Origin: JAWPNA01 sp045402695
GTDB lineage: Bacteria > Acidobacteriota > Polarisedimenticolia > JACPZX01 > DASXTC01
DNA length: 20,773 nt
Reading direction: 5' to 3'
NCBI GenBank assembly: GCA_045402695.1
Contig: JAWPNA010000391.1
Span: forward strand, 1 to 20,773
This document shows positions 15,129-20,773 of the stretch, piece by piece. Every line of letters begins with the position of its first letter. The stretch's first letter is position 1. The notes under the pieces were generated by a model. That model searched no databases. It worked only from the letters and a program-made list of their open reading frames with translations, and had not been told where the DNA came from. The position numbers and the translations under genes are program-made.

Positions 15129-15721
15129 TGTTCACCGGGATCATCACGGAGGTAGGGGTTGTGGAGCGAGTGCGGCGCGGTGCGGACGCGTTGTGCCTGA
15201 GCATCCATGCGCCCGTGTCCGCCCATGGCTTGGTGCTCGGGGGCAGTGTGGCGGTGGACGGCGTCTGTCTGACGGCGATCGAGGTCAAAGGCCCGGCCTT
15301 CGCCGTACAGGTTGTCGCCGAGACGGTGCGCCGCACGAACCTCGGCGAAGTGCACGCCTCGCGGCGCGTGAATCTCGAGCGGCCGCTGAAGGCCTTCGCG
15401 GAGCTGGGAGGGCACTTCGTCCAGGGGCACGTGGACGCCGCGGCTTCGGTGGCCGGTCTCAAACGGCTCGCCAAGAACGTGGTTTTGGCCGTAGAATTAC
15501 CGGCGAGCTTGAAGGGACTTGTAGTGAAGAAGGGCTCGATCGCGGTCAACGGCGTCAGCCTGACGGTTGCGTCCGTGGAGCGCCGGATTTTCACGGTGGC
15601 CCTGATCCCGCACACGATGGAAAACTCCAACCTGGGCGGACTGAAGGCCGGCGATCTGGTGAACCTGGAGGCCGACATCCTCGGCAAGTACGTCCAGGCG
15701 ATGATCTCGAAACCGAGGTAA
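15128..15721 (+). CDS. ribE: Riboflavin synthase, alpha chain
   Basis: Dismutates two molecules of 6,7-dimethyl-8-ribityllumazine to riboflavin and a pyrimidine, the last step of the pathway. The 197-residue protein has the diagnostic MFTGI start and two homologous lumazine-binding barrels. The repeat is visible as [15 protein letters not shown] (38-52) and [15 protein letters not shown] (135-149). [10 protein letters not shown] (94-103) lies between them, and [10 protein letters not shown] (161-170) falls in the second barrel. The ATG shares its first base with the ribD stop, and GAGG lies 5 bases upstream. Its lumazine substrate requires RibH, which is not encoded in this window. Confidence 0.97.
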   Translation: MFTGIITEVGVVERVRRGADALCLSIHAPVSAHGLVLGGSVAVDGVCLTAIEVKGPAFAVQVVAETVRRTNLGEVHASRRVNLERPLKAFAELGGHFVQGHVDAAASVAGLKRLAKNVVLAVELPASLKGLVVKKGSIAVNGVSLTVASVERRIFTVALIPHTMENSNLGGLKAGDLVNLEADILGKYVQAMISKPR

Positions 15722-15734
15722 GGAAGGAGCGGCC

Positions 15735-16970
15735 GTGGTGGAACTGAGACGGCAACGAAAGTCGGCGCGTCCGATATTCGCGACGATTGAGGAAGCGATC
15801 GAGGAGATCCGCAACGGCAATATGATCATCATCGTGGATGACGAAGATCGCGAGAACGAGGGTGATCTGGCCGTTGCCGCGGAAAAGATCACGCCAGAGA
15901 AGATCAATTTCATGGCGCGCCACGGCAGGGGGCTTATCTGCCTGTCGTTGACGGGAGAGAGGCTCAGGGATCTGGGAATCCCGATGATGGTGGTGGAGAA
16001 CACCACGCCTTACGGCACCGCTTTCTGCGTCTCCATCGAGGCGCGGCAGGGAGTCAGCACGGGGATTTCGGCGGCCGACCGGGCCAGGACCATCCAGGTT
16101 GCGGTGGATCCCGCGACGCGCCCCTCCGATCTCGGGCGACCGGGCCACATCTTCCCGCTGAGGGCCGCGGCCGGCGGCGTGCTGAAGAGGGCTGGACAGA
16201 CCGAGGCCGTGGTAGACATGGCGCGTCTCGCCGGGCTCAAGCCGGCCGGCGTGATCTGCGAGGTGATGAACGAGGACGGGACCATGGCCCGTGTCCCACA
16301 CCTCTCCGTCTTCGCCCGGAGGCACGCTCTGAAGATGATCACAGTTGCGGATCTCATCAAGTACCGGATGCGCACTGAGCGGCTCGTGAGGCGCCTCGCG
16401 GCTCCGGTGCTGCCCACACCCTACGGCACCTTCCGCCTGGTCGCCTACCGCAGCGAGCTGGAGGACAAGACTCACCTCGCCCTCGTGCTCGGCGAGCTCA
16501 AGATGGACGAGCCCACCCTTGTGCGCGTCCATAGCGAATGCCTGACGGGAGATGTCTTCGGGTCGCTGAGGTGCGACTGCGGGCGGCAGCTCGACAAGGC
16601 GATGGAGCTGATCGCCGCGGAGGGCAGGGGAGTCATCATCTACCTGCGCCAGGAAGGGCGTGGCATCGGGCTGGACAACAAGCTGAGGGCGTACGAGCTG
16701 CAGGACGAAGGAAAGGACACCGTGGAAGCCAACGTGAGCCTCGGATTCAAGCCGGACCACCGCGACTATGGCATCGGAGCCCAGATGCTGTGCGATCTCG
16801 GAGTGAACCAGATCCGGCTCATGACCAACAACCCCAGGAAGTTCATCGGCCTCAGGGGCTTCGGCATCGAGATCGTCGATCGTGTTCCCCTGGAAGTGCC
16901 TTCCAGTGGGATTACTCTGCAGTACCTGAGGGTCAAGAAGGAAAAGCTGGGGCACTTCCTCTCTGTCTGA
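15735..16970 (+). CDS. ribBA: Fused 3,4-dihydroxy-2-butanone 4-phosphate synthase / GTP cyclohydrolase II (RibBA)
   Basis: A bifunctional 411-residue protein. The N-terminal half (about 15-215) makes 3,4-dihydroxy-2-butanone 4-phosphate from ribulose 5-phosphate; the C-terminal half (about 220-400) opens GTP to start the pyrimidine branch. The DHBP-synthase half has [11 protein letters not shown] (35-45, including metal ligand Glu40), [11 protein letters not shown] (106-116) and [10 protein letters not shown] (135-144). At the position of the metal-ligand His (E. coli His153) it has Gln155 (RAGQT instead of RxGHT); see findings. The cyclohydrolase half is complete, with zinc ligands Cys269, Cys280 and Cys282 in [16 protein letters not shown] and [11 protein letters not shown] (306-316). 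GTG 15735 has AAGGAG six to eight bases upstream. No ribH or nusB follows. Confidence 0.95.
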   Translation: MVELRRQRKSARPIFATIEEAIEEIRNGNMIIIVDDEDRENEGDLAVAAEKITPEKINFMARHGRGLICLSLTGERLRDLGIPMMVVENTTPYGTAFCVSIEARQGVSTGISAADRARTIQVAVDPATRPSDLGRPGHIFPLRAAAGGVLKRAGQTEAVVDMARLAGLKPAGVICEVMNEDGTMARVPHLSVFARRHALKMITVADLIKYRMRTERLVRRLAAPVLPTPYGTFRLVAYRSELEDKTHLALVLGELKMDEPTLVRVHSECLTGDVFGSLRCDCGRQLDKAMELIAAEGRGVIIYLRQEGRGIGLDNKLRAYELQDEGKDTVEANVSLGFKPDHRDYGIGAQMLCDLGVNQIRLMTNNPRKFIGLRGFGIEIVDRVPLEVPSSGITLQYLRVKKEKLGHFLSV

Positions 16971-17012
16971 TTGCACCACACTGCTAACCTCAGGCACACG
17001 AACACCTTATGC

Positions 17013-17040
17013 TTGACCCGCGGACGCGCGCGGGTATAAT
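17013..17040 (+). promoter_or_regulatory. Predicted sigma70-type promoter of the ffh-rnhB operon
   Basis: TTGACC (17013-17018), a 16-base spacer, and a perfect TATAAT (17035-17040). This is the best promoter in the window and lies in the 140-bp gap between ribBA and ffh. Transcription would begin near 17047, leaving a leader of about 65 bases with GC-rich alternative hairpins around 17067-17084 (CAGG-GGCT-CCTG, or GGGGC-N6-GCCCC). No Rho-independent terminator is visible between ribBA and this promoter. Confidence 0.78.
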
Positions 17041-17110
17041 GCTTGGTTCGTTTCAGCCATCCGGATCAGGGGCTCCTGGGCCCCGGTTCGCCTGCGGGTC
17101 GGAGTTGTGA

Positions 17111-18445
17111 ATGCTCGATCACCTCACGGAGCGTCTCCAGAAGATCCTGAAGAACCTCAGGGGTCAGGGGCACCTTTCCGAGGACAACATGAGGGAGGGT
17201 CTCCGGGAGATCCGCATGGCCCTCCTGGAGGCCGACGTGAACCTCCAGGTGGCGCGCCGATTCATCGATCGGGTCCGGGAGAAGGCCATGGGACAGGAAG
17301 TCCTCTCCAGCCTCAGTCCCGCGCAGCACCTGGTCAAGATCCTGCACGAGGAGCTCCGAACGCTGCTCGGAGAAGGGGACGCGGCCCTGGACCTCTCGGG
17401 TCAGGGTCCCTCGACCATCATGCTTGTCGGGCTGCAGGGATCCGGCAAGACCTCCACGGCCGCCAAGATCGCTTTCATGCTTAAAGGCTGGGGGCGGGCG
17501 CCGCTGCTCGCGCCTGCCGATGTCTACAGGCCGGCGGCCGTCGCACAGCTCAGGAAGCTGGGCAAGGAGAACGGCATCGCGGTGTTCGATGGAGATTTCG
17601 GCCATGACCCGAGGTTGATTTCCCGCGAGGCGCTCAAGACCGCCCGCACGACCGGATACGACACGGTGATCGTGGACACCGCGGGCCGGCTGCACGTGGA
17701 TGACGAGATGATGGCGGAGGTCAAGGACCTGGCGGAAATCCTGCAGCCGAGAGAAGTGCTGTACGTCGCCGATTCCATGACGGGACAGGACGCCGTCAAC
17801 TCGGCCTCGGCCTTCGCGAAGGTTCTATCGCTCACGGGCATCGTCCTGACGAAACTGGACGGAGACGCAAGAGGAGGCGTGGCCCTTTCGATCCGCGAAA
17901 CGACCGGCGTCCCCATCAAGCTCGCCGCCGTGGGAGAGAAGATCACTGATCTGGAGGTCTTCCATCCCGACCGGATGGCATCCCGCATCATCGGGATGGG
18001 CGATGTCCTGACCTTGATCGAGAAGGCCGAGCAGGCCTTCGACGGAGGCAGCGCCGAGGAGATTGCGCGAGCCATGGCGGAGGGGGAGTTCACGCTCGAG
18101 GACTTCCGCGAGCAGATCCGGAGCATCAAGAAGATGGGGCCGCTCAGCTCATTGATCGAGATGATTCCCGGCTTGGGTGGCATGAAGGGGCTCGGCGACG
18201 TCGACGGGGACGCTCTGAAACAGACCGAGGCGATGCTCGACTCGATGACGCGGGCTGAGCGCCTGAATCCGCACGTCATCAACGGCAGCCGCCGTCGGCG
18301 GATCGCGAGGGGCTCCGGCACGAACGTGCAGGAGGTCAACAAGCTCCTGAAGCAGTATGTGCAGATGCGCAGGATGATGAGGGCCATGTCCACGAAGACG
18401 CGGAAAGCGCCCGGCAAAGGATGGACGCCGTTCTCGCTCCGCTGA
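17111..18445 (+). CDS. ffh: Signal recognition particle protein Ffh (SRP54)
   Basis: The GTPase and RNA-binding subunit of the signal recognition particle, which binds hydrophobic signal sequences emerging from the ribosome and docks with FtsY. The 444-residue protein has the N domain, then the G domain with GLQGSGKTST (107-116), DVYRPAA (137-143), DTAGR (189-193) and TKLD (247-250). The methionine-rich M domain (from about 300) includes PLSSLIEMIPGLGG and the SRP-RNA-binding segment NGSRRRRIARGSG. ATG 17111 has GGAG 6 bases upstream. The partner SRP RNA gene is not in the window. The downstream order rpsP-khpA-rimM-trmD-rplS is the conserved arrangement of many bacteria. Confidence 0.98.
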   Translation: MLDHLTERLQKILKNLRGQGHLSEDNMREGLREIRMALLEADVNLQVARRFIDRVREKAMGQEVLSSLSPAQHLVKILHEELRTLLGEGDAALDLSGQGPSTIMLVGLQGSGKTSTAAKIAFMLKGWGRAPLLAPADVYRPAAVAQLRKLGKENGIAVFDGDFGHDPRLISREALKTARTTGYDTVIVDTAGRLHVDDEMMAEVKDLAEILQPREVLYVADSMTGQDAVNSASAFAKVLSLTGIVLTKLDGDARGGVALSIRETTGVPIKLAAVGEKITDLEVFHPDRMASRIIGMGDVLTLIEKAEQAFDGGSAEEIARAMAEGEFTLEDFREQIRSIKKMGPLSSLIEMIPGLGGMKGLGDVDGDALKQTEAMLDSMTRAERLNPHVINGSRRRRIARGSGTNVQEVNKLLKQYVQMRRMMRAMSTKTRKAPGKGWTPFSLR

Positions 18446-18468
18446 ACAGAACAAGGAGGAGCCAACGA

Positions 18469-18714
18469 GTGTTGAGGATCAGGTTGTCACGGGTGGGTGC
18501 GACTCACAGACCGTTTTACCACTTCGTCGTTTCCGATTCGAGGAAGAGGCCGGGAGCAACCGCGGTGGACCGGATCGGACACTTCGATCCGACCCGCAAG
18601 CCCCCGGTGTCACATCTCGACCTGGATCGTGCCGAGGCGTGGATCAGCAAGGGAGCGGTGCCGTCGCCTCGCGTGGAGGCGTTCATCCGCAAGGCGCGCA
18701 GGGCGAGGGCGTGA
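18469..18714 (+). CDS. rpsP: 30S ribosomal protein bS16
   Basis: A small-subunit ribosomal protein that stabilises the 5' domain of 16S rRNA. The 81-residue protein has the family start LRIRLSRVGATHRPFYHFVV and the central RIGHFDPT, then the conserved DRAEAWISKGAVPS segment. GTG 18469 is chosen because AAGGAGGA lies about 9 bases upstream and it gives the expected N terminus; the TTG three bases later is an alternative. The frame is open upstream into ffh, but that extension is not part of the protein. It follows ffh after 23 bp. Confidence 0.95.
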   Translation: MLRIRLSRVGATHRPFYHFVVSDSRKRPGATAVDRIGHFDPTRKPPVSHLDLDRAEAWISKGAVPSPRVEAFIRKARRARA

Positions 18715-18736
18715 ATCGAAACGGGGAGGAGGGAGT

Positions 18737-18967
18737 ATGAGAGATCTCCTCGATCTGATCGCGAAGGCGCTCGTGGACAAGCCGGAGGATGTCCGGGTGA
18801 ATCAGATCGAAGGCGACGAGGCGACAGTGCTGGAGCTCAGTGTGGCCCCGGAAGATCTGGGAAAAGTGATCGGCCGGCAGGGCCGGATGGCCCGGGCCAT
18901 CCGGACACTCCTGGGGGCCGGCGGAATGAAGCTGAGAAGGCGTTTCGTCCTGGAAATTCTCGAATAG
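18737..18967 (+). CDS. khpA: KH-domain RNA-binding protein KhpA
   Basis: A 76-residue single-KH-domain protein. The family binds RNA together with KhpB (Jag/EloR) and affects cell elongation and small RNAs in some Gram-positive bacteria; its role outside them is less clear. The GxxG loop is visible in GKVIGRQG (42-49), followed by the helix MARAIRTLL. ATG 18737 has a purine-rich ribosome site, GGGGAGGAGGGAG. It sits between rpsP and rimM, its usual place in this operon, 22 bp after rpsP and 8 bp before rimM. Confidence 0.93.
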   Translation: MRDLLDLIAKALVDKPEDVRVNQIEGDEATVLELSVAPEDLGKVIGRQGRMARAIRTLLGAGGMKLRRRFVLEILE

Positions 18968-18975
18968 GAATCCTC

Positions 18976-19548
18976 GTGGTGATCGAGGCGGCGCCAGCCC
19001 ATGGGTTCGTCGTGATCGCCGAGGTGAACCGGCCACGCGGACTGAAAGGAGAGGTCGTGGTCACCGTGTATGCTGACAGCCCTGAGCGGATGGCCCGTCT
19101 CGCAACGGTTTTCCTCAAGGAGGAGGGCAGCTACCGCGAGATTGCGATTGAGGGGTACAAAAGGCTCGGTGACCGGGCCGTCCTTACTCTCTCGGGATGT
19201 GCGTCGGTGGAGCAGGCGCGCGCCCTGGTAGGCCGCGAGATGTTCATCCGGGGGGAGGACTCGACGCCGGCCCCCGAAGGACGATATTACGCCCATCAGT
19301 TGCTGGGTCTGACCGCCCGGCTGAGAGACGGCCGCGTGATCGGAACGGTCGAGGAACTGCTCCGCCACGGGAGCCAGACCCTCCTGGTTGTGCGGGGGGC
19401 GAACGGCGAGATCCTTGTCCCGGTCGTGGGGTCGATCTGCGTGGCATTCGACCTGGAGAACCGCTGCGTGACGCTCGATCCGCCGGAAGGGCTCATCGAG
19501 CTGAACGCGCGGGGCCATGATCAAAAGAAACACAAGGAACAGGTCTAG
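18976..19548 (+). CDS. rimM: Ribosome maturation factor RimM
   Basis: Binds ribosomal protein uS19 and assists maturation of the 30S head. The 190-residue protein has the N-terminal RimM domain with RPRGLKGEVVV (family RPHGLKGE; the usual His is Arg) and a C-terminal PRC barrel. The barrel begins YYAHQLLGL and ends with EILVPVV and LDPPEGLIEL. GTG 18976 has AGGA 6 bases upstream and starts 8 bases after khpA. A lysine-rich tail (DQKKHKEQV) closes the protein. It is 3 bp from trmD, its usual partner. Confidence 0.95.
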   Translation: MVIEAAPAHGFVVIAEVNRPRGLKGEVVVTVYADSPERMARLATVFLKEEGSYREIAIEGYKRLGDRAVLTLSGCASVEQARALVGREMFIRGEDSTPAPEGRYYAHQLLGLTARLRDGRVIGTVEELLRHGSQTLLVVRGANGEILVPVVGSICVAFDLENRCVTLDPPEGLIELNARGHDQKKHKEQV

Positions 19549-19551
19549 CGG

Positions 19552-20283
19552 ATGGAATTCGACGTCATCACCATATTCCCCGAGATCGTTGAGGCCCCGC
19601 TGAGCCGTACGATCTTGAAGCGGGCGATCGCGGAGGGGTTGATCGCCGTGCGCACGCATCAGCTTCGCGATTATGCCGAGCCTCCGCACCGGCGCGTGGA
19701 TGATCAACCGTACGGCGGGGGGGGCGGGATGGTCATGAAGCCTGAGCCGATCTTCCGGGCGGTGGAGTCGGTGAAAGGGCAGTTCCCCAGCGAGCCAAGC
19801 CGTACCATCCTACTGTCGCCTCAGGGCCGCCGGCTCGATCATCAGGAGGCGGTGCGCCTGAGCCTGCAAGCGAGGCTCATTCTGATCTGCGGCCGGTACG
19901 AAGGAGTGGACGAGCGTGTACGGTCCGATCTGGTGGACGAAGAGATCTCGATCGGCGATTATGTCCTCACCGGCGGCGAGCCGGCGGCGCTGGTTATCAT
20001 CGACGCGGTATCTCGGCTGGTGCCGGGCGTGGTAGGCGAAGGCGAATCGGTGCTGCGCGACTCCTTCGCCGATGGGGGGCTGCAATTTCCGCAGTACACG
20101 CGGCCGGCCGAGTTCCGCGGCCTGCACGTTCCAGGCGTTCTCCTGTCGGGCCGGCACGAGGAGATCGAGAGATGGCGCCGGGAGATGGCGATGGAGAATA
20201 CGAAGCGACGACGCCCGGATCTTCTCGGCGGCGCGGGCCTGCAGGACGAGGCCGCTGAAGTCCCGAAGACGCGGGGCGTGTGA
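19552..20283 (+). CDS. trmD: tRNA (guanine-N1)-methyltransferase
   Basis: Methylates G37 next to the anticodon using S-adenosylmethionine, preventing +1 frameshifting. The 243-residue protein has the SPOUT trefoil-knot motifs [11 protein letters not shown] (113-123) and [11 protein letters not shown] (133-143), and RDSF with Asp170, the general-base position. The loop usually written PYGGGPGM is PYGGGGGM (53-60); it is encoded across a run of eight G's at 19717-19724, which could be prone to sequencing or replication slippage. ATG 19552 lies 3 bases after rimM. The C-terminal 25 residues are basic and then acidic, beyond the conserved core. Confidence 0.97.
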   Translation: MEFDVITIFPEIVEAPLSRTILKRAIAEGLIAVRTHQLRDYAEPPHRRVDDQPYGGGGGMVMKPEPIFRAVESVKGQFPSEPSRTILLSPQGRRLDHQEAVRLSLQARLILICGRYEGVDERVRSDLVDEEISIGDYVLTGGEPAALVIIDAVSRLVPGVVGEGESVLRDSFADGGLQFPQYTRPAEFRGLHVPGVLLSGRHEEIERWRREMAMENTKRRRPDLLGGAGLQDEAAEVPKTRGV

Positions 20284-20297
20284 CGGAGGAGAATGCG

Positions 20298-20669
20298 ATG
20301 GACATCATCAAGAGTCTGGAAGAGAGAGCGCCAAGCAAGGCGGTTCCCTCGTTCACTCCCGGAGACCTCGTAAAGGTTTCGGTGAAGGTCAAGGAGGGCG
20401 ACAAGGAGCGCATCCAGCTTTTTCAGGGTGTCGTCACAGCCCTGAAAGGGGGCGGTGCGCGGCAGACCTTTACGGTCCGAAAAGTGTCCGACGGCATAGG
20501 TGTGGAAAGGATCTTCCCTCTCAACTCGCCCACGCTCGGGAAGATCGAAGTGGTCCAGCGAGGCAGGACCCGCAGGGCCAAGCTGTATTACTTGAGAAAG
20601 AAACAGGGCAAGGCAGCCCGGATCAAGGCAGCCCGCGAGAAGCAGCCGGAATCCGTCGGGGAGGTCTGA
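20298..20669 (+). CDS. rplS: 50S ribosomal protein bL19
   Basis: A large-subunit ribosomal protein at the 30S-50S interface. The 123-residue protein has [20 protein letters not shown], the segment [19 protein letters not shown], and [19 protein letters not shown], all typical. ATG 20298 is preferred because GGAGGAG lies about 6 bases upstream and it gives the normal N terminus MDIIKSLEE; a GTG at 20280 overlapping the trmD stop as GTGA is a less likely alternative. The gene ends 4 bases before rnhB. Confidence 0.96.
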   Translation: MDIIKSLEERAPSKAVPSFTPGDLVKVSVKVKEGDKERIQLFQGVVTALKGGGARQTFTVRKVSDGIGVERIFPLNSPTLGKIEVVQRGRTRRAKLYYLRKKQGKAARIKAAREKQPESVGEV

Positions 20670-20673
20670 TCTC

Positions 20674-20773
20674 TTGGCGAGCCCGCCGGCGCCCGGAAAG
20701 TTCCCAGACTGGTCGCACGAGGTCGCTCTGCGCCGTCGAGGGATCACAAGAGTGGCGGGGCTGGACGAGGTGG
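20674..20773 (+). CDS. rnhB: Ribonuclease HII, N-terminal fragment (cut by window end)
   Basis: RNase HII removes ribonucleotides from DNA and degrades RNA in RNA-DNA hybrids. Only the first 33 codons are visible. The frame from TTG 20674 ends RRRGITRVAGLDEV, matching the family start VAGVDEAGRG with the first catalytic Asp (codon 20764) and Glu (20767). TTG 20674 has GGGGAGGT 8 bases upstream and directly follows rplS. rnhB is the usual gene after rplS in this operon. Confidence 0.85.
   Translation, partial: MASPPAPGKFPDWSHEVALRRRGITRVAGLDEV

Noticed and set aside
15591..16997. Minus-strand open frame of about 468 codons opposite ribBA
   Set aside because: An antisense shadow of a clear RibBA protein, with no motif of its own.
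16971..17110. SRP RNA (4.5S) gene or tRNA in the gap before ffh
   Set aside because: The conserved SRP RNA tetraloop region and tRNA T-loop pattern are not seen on either strand; the gap is explained by a promoter and leader with GC-rich hairpins.
1..20773. Mobile elements, CRISPR arrays, defence or biosynthetic gene clusters
   Set aside because: No transposase, integrase, direct-repeat array, toxin-antitoxin pair or synthase-type gene is present; almost every base lies in a housekeeping gene or a short leader.

Overview
This window is a dense, high-G+C (roughly two thirds by eye) block of bacterial chromosome. It carries 23 protein-coding genes, two of them cut by the window edges, and almost no non-coding DNA. 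I see no RNA gene, insertion sequence, prophage, CRISPR array, or atypical-composition island. Many junctions are ATGA, GTGA or TGATG overlaps, so most genes sit in translationally coupled runs. The gene set (plsY, pgsA, DUF502 protein, CpsB-like PHP phosphatase, fused ribBA, ffh-rpsP-khpA-rimM-trmD-rplS-rnhB) and the base composition would suit an uncultured Acidobacteriota-like, Deltaproteobacteria-like or candidate-phylum organism. That placement is inference only, because no rRNA gene is present.

Layout. (1) Positions 2-3357, plus strand: the 3' part of alaS, a secreted lytic transglycosylase and an adenosine-deaminase-family enzyme. (2) Positions 3314-5622, minus strand: an AraC-family regulator, whose end overlaps the deaminase gene tail-to-tail, and an alpha-D-phosphohexomutase. 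(3) Positions 5709-11302, plus strand: a promoter, then pgsA, DUF502 protein, plsC, cinA, thpR, plsY and gpsA. Four of these genes form most of a phospholipid pathway: GpsA makes glycerol-3-phosphate, PlsY and PlsC acylate it, and PgsA uses CDP-diacylglycerol to make phosphatidylglycerol phosphate. (4) Positions 11373-16970, plus strand: a PHP-type phosphatase, a TPR protein, ftsY and the riboflavin genes ribD, ribE and ribBA. (5) Positions 17013-20773, plus strand: a strong sigma70-like promoter, then the classical translation and secretion operon ffh, rpsP, khpA, rimM, trmD, rplS and the start of rnhB.

The genes are overwhelmingly housekeeping, and I found no evidence for a new multi-gene system. 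The observations most worth checking are residue-level. AlaRS has Thr where E. coli has Asp400, which reads the G3:U70 identity pair of tRNA-Ala, within a broadly degenerate signature. The DHBP-synthase half of RibBA has Gln at the metal-ligand His position. RibD has DPFY where DPNP is usual. Smaller points are a regulator promoter buried in the stop codon of the upstream gene, the two SRP GTPase genes bracketing the riboflavin genes, and a lytic transglycosylase flanked by two copies of a short beta-like motif.
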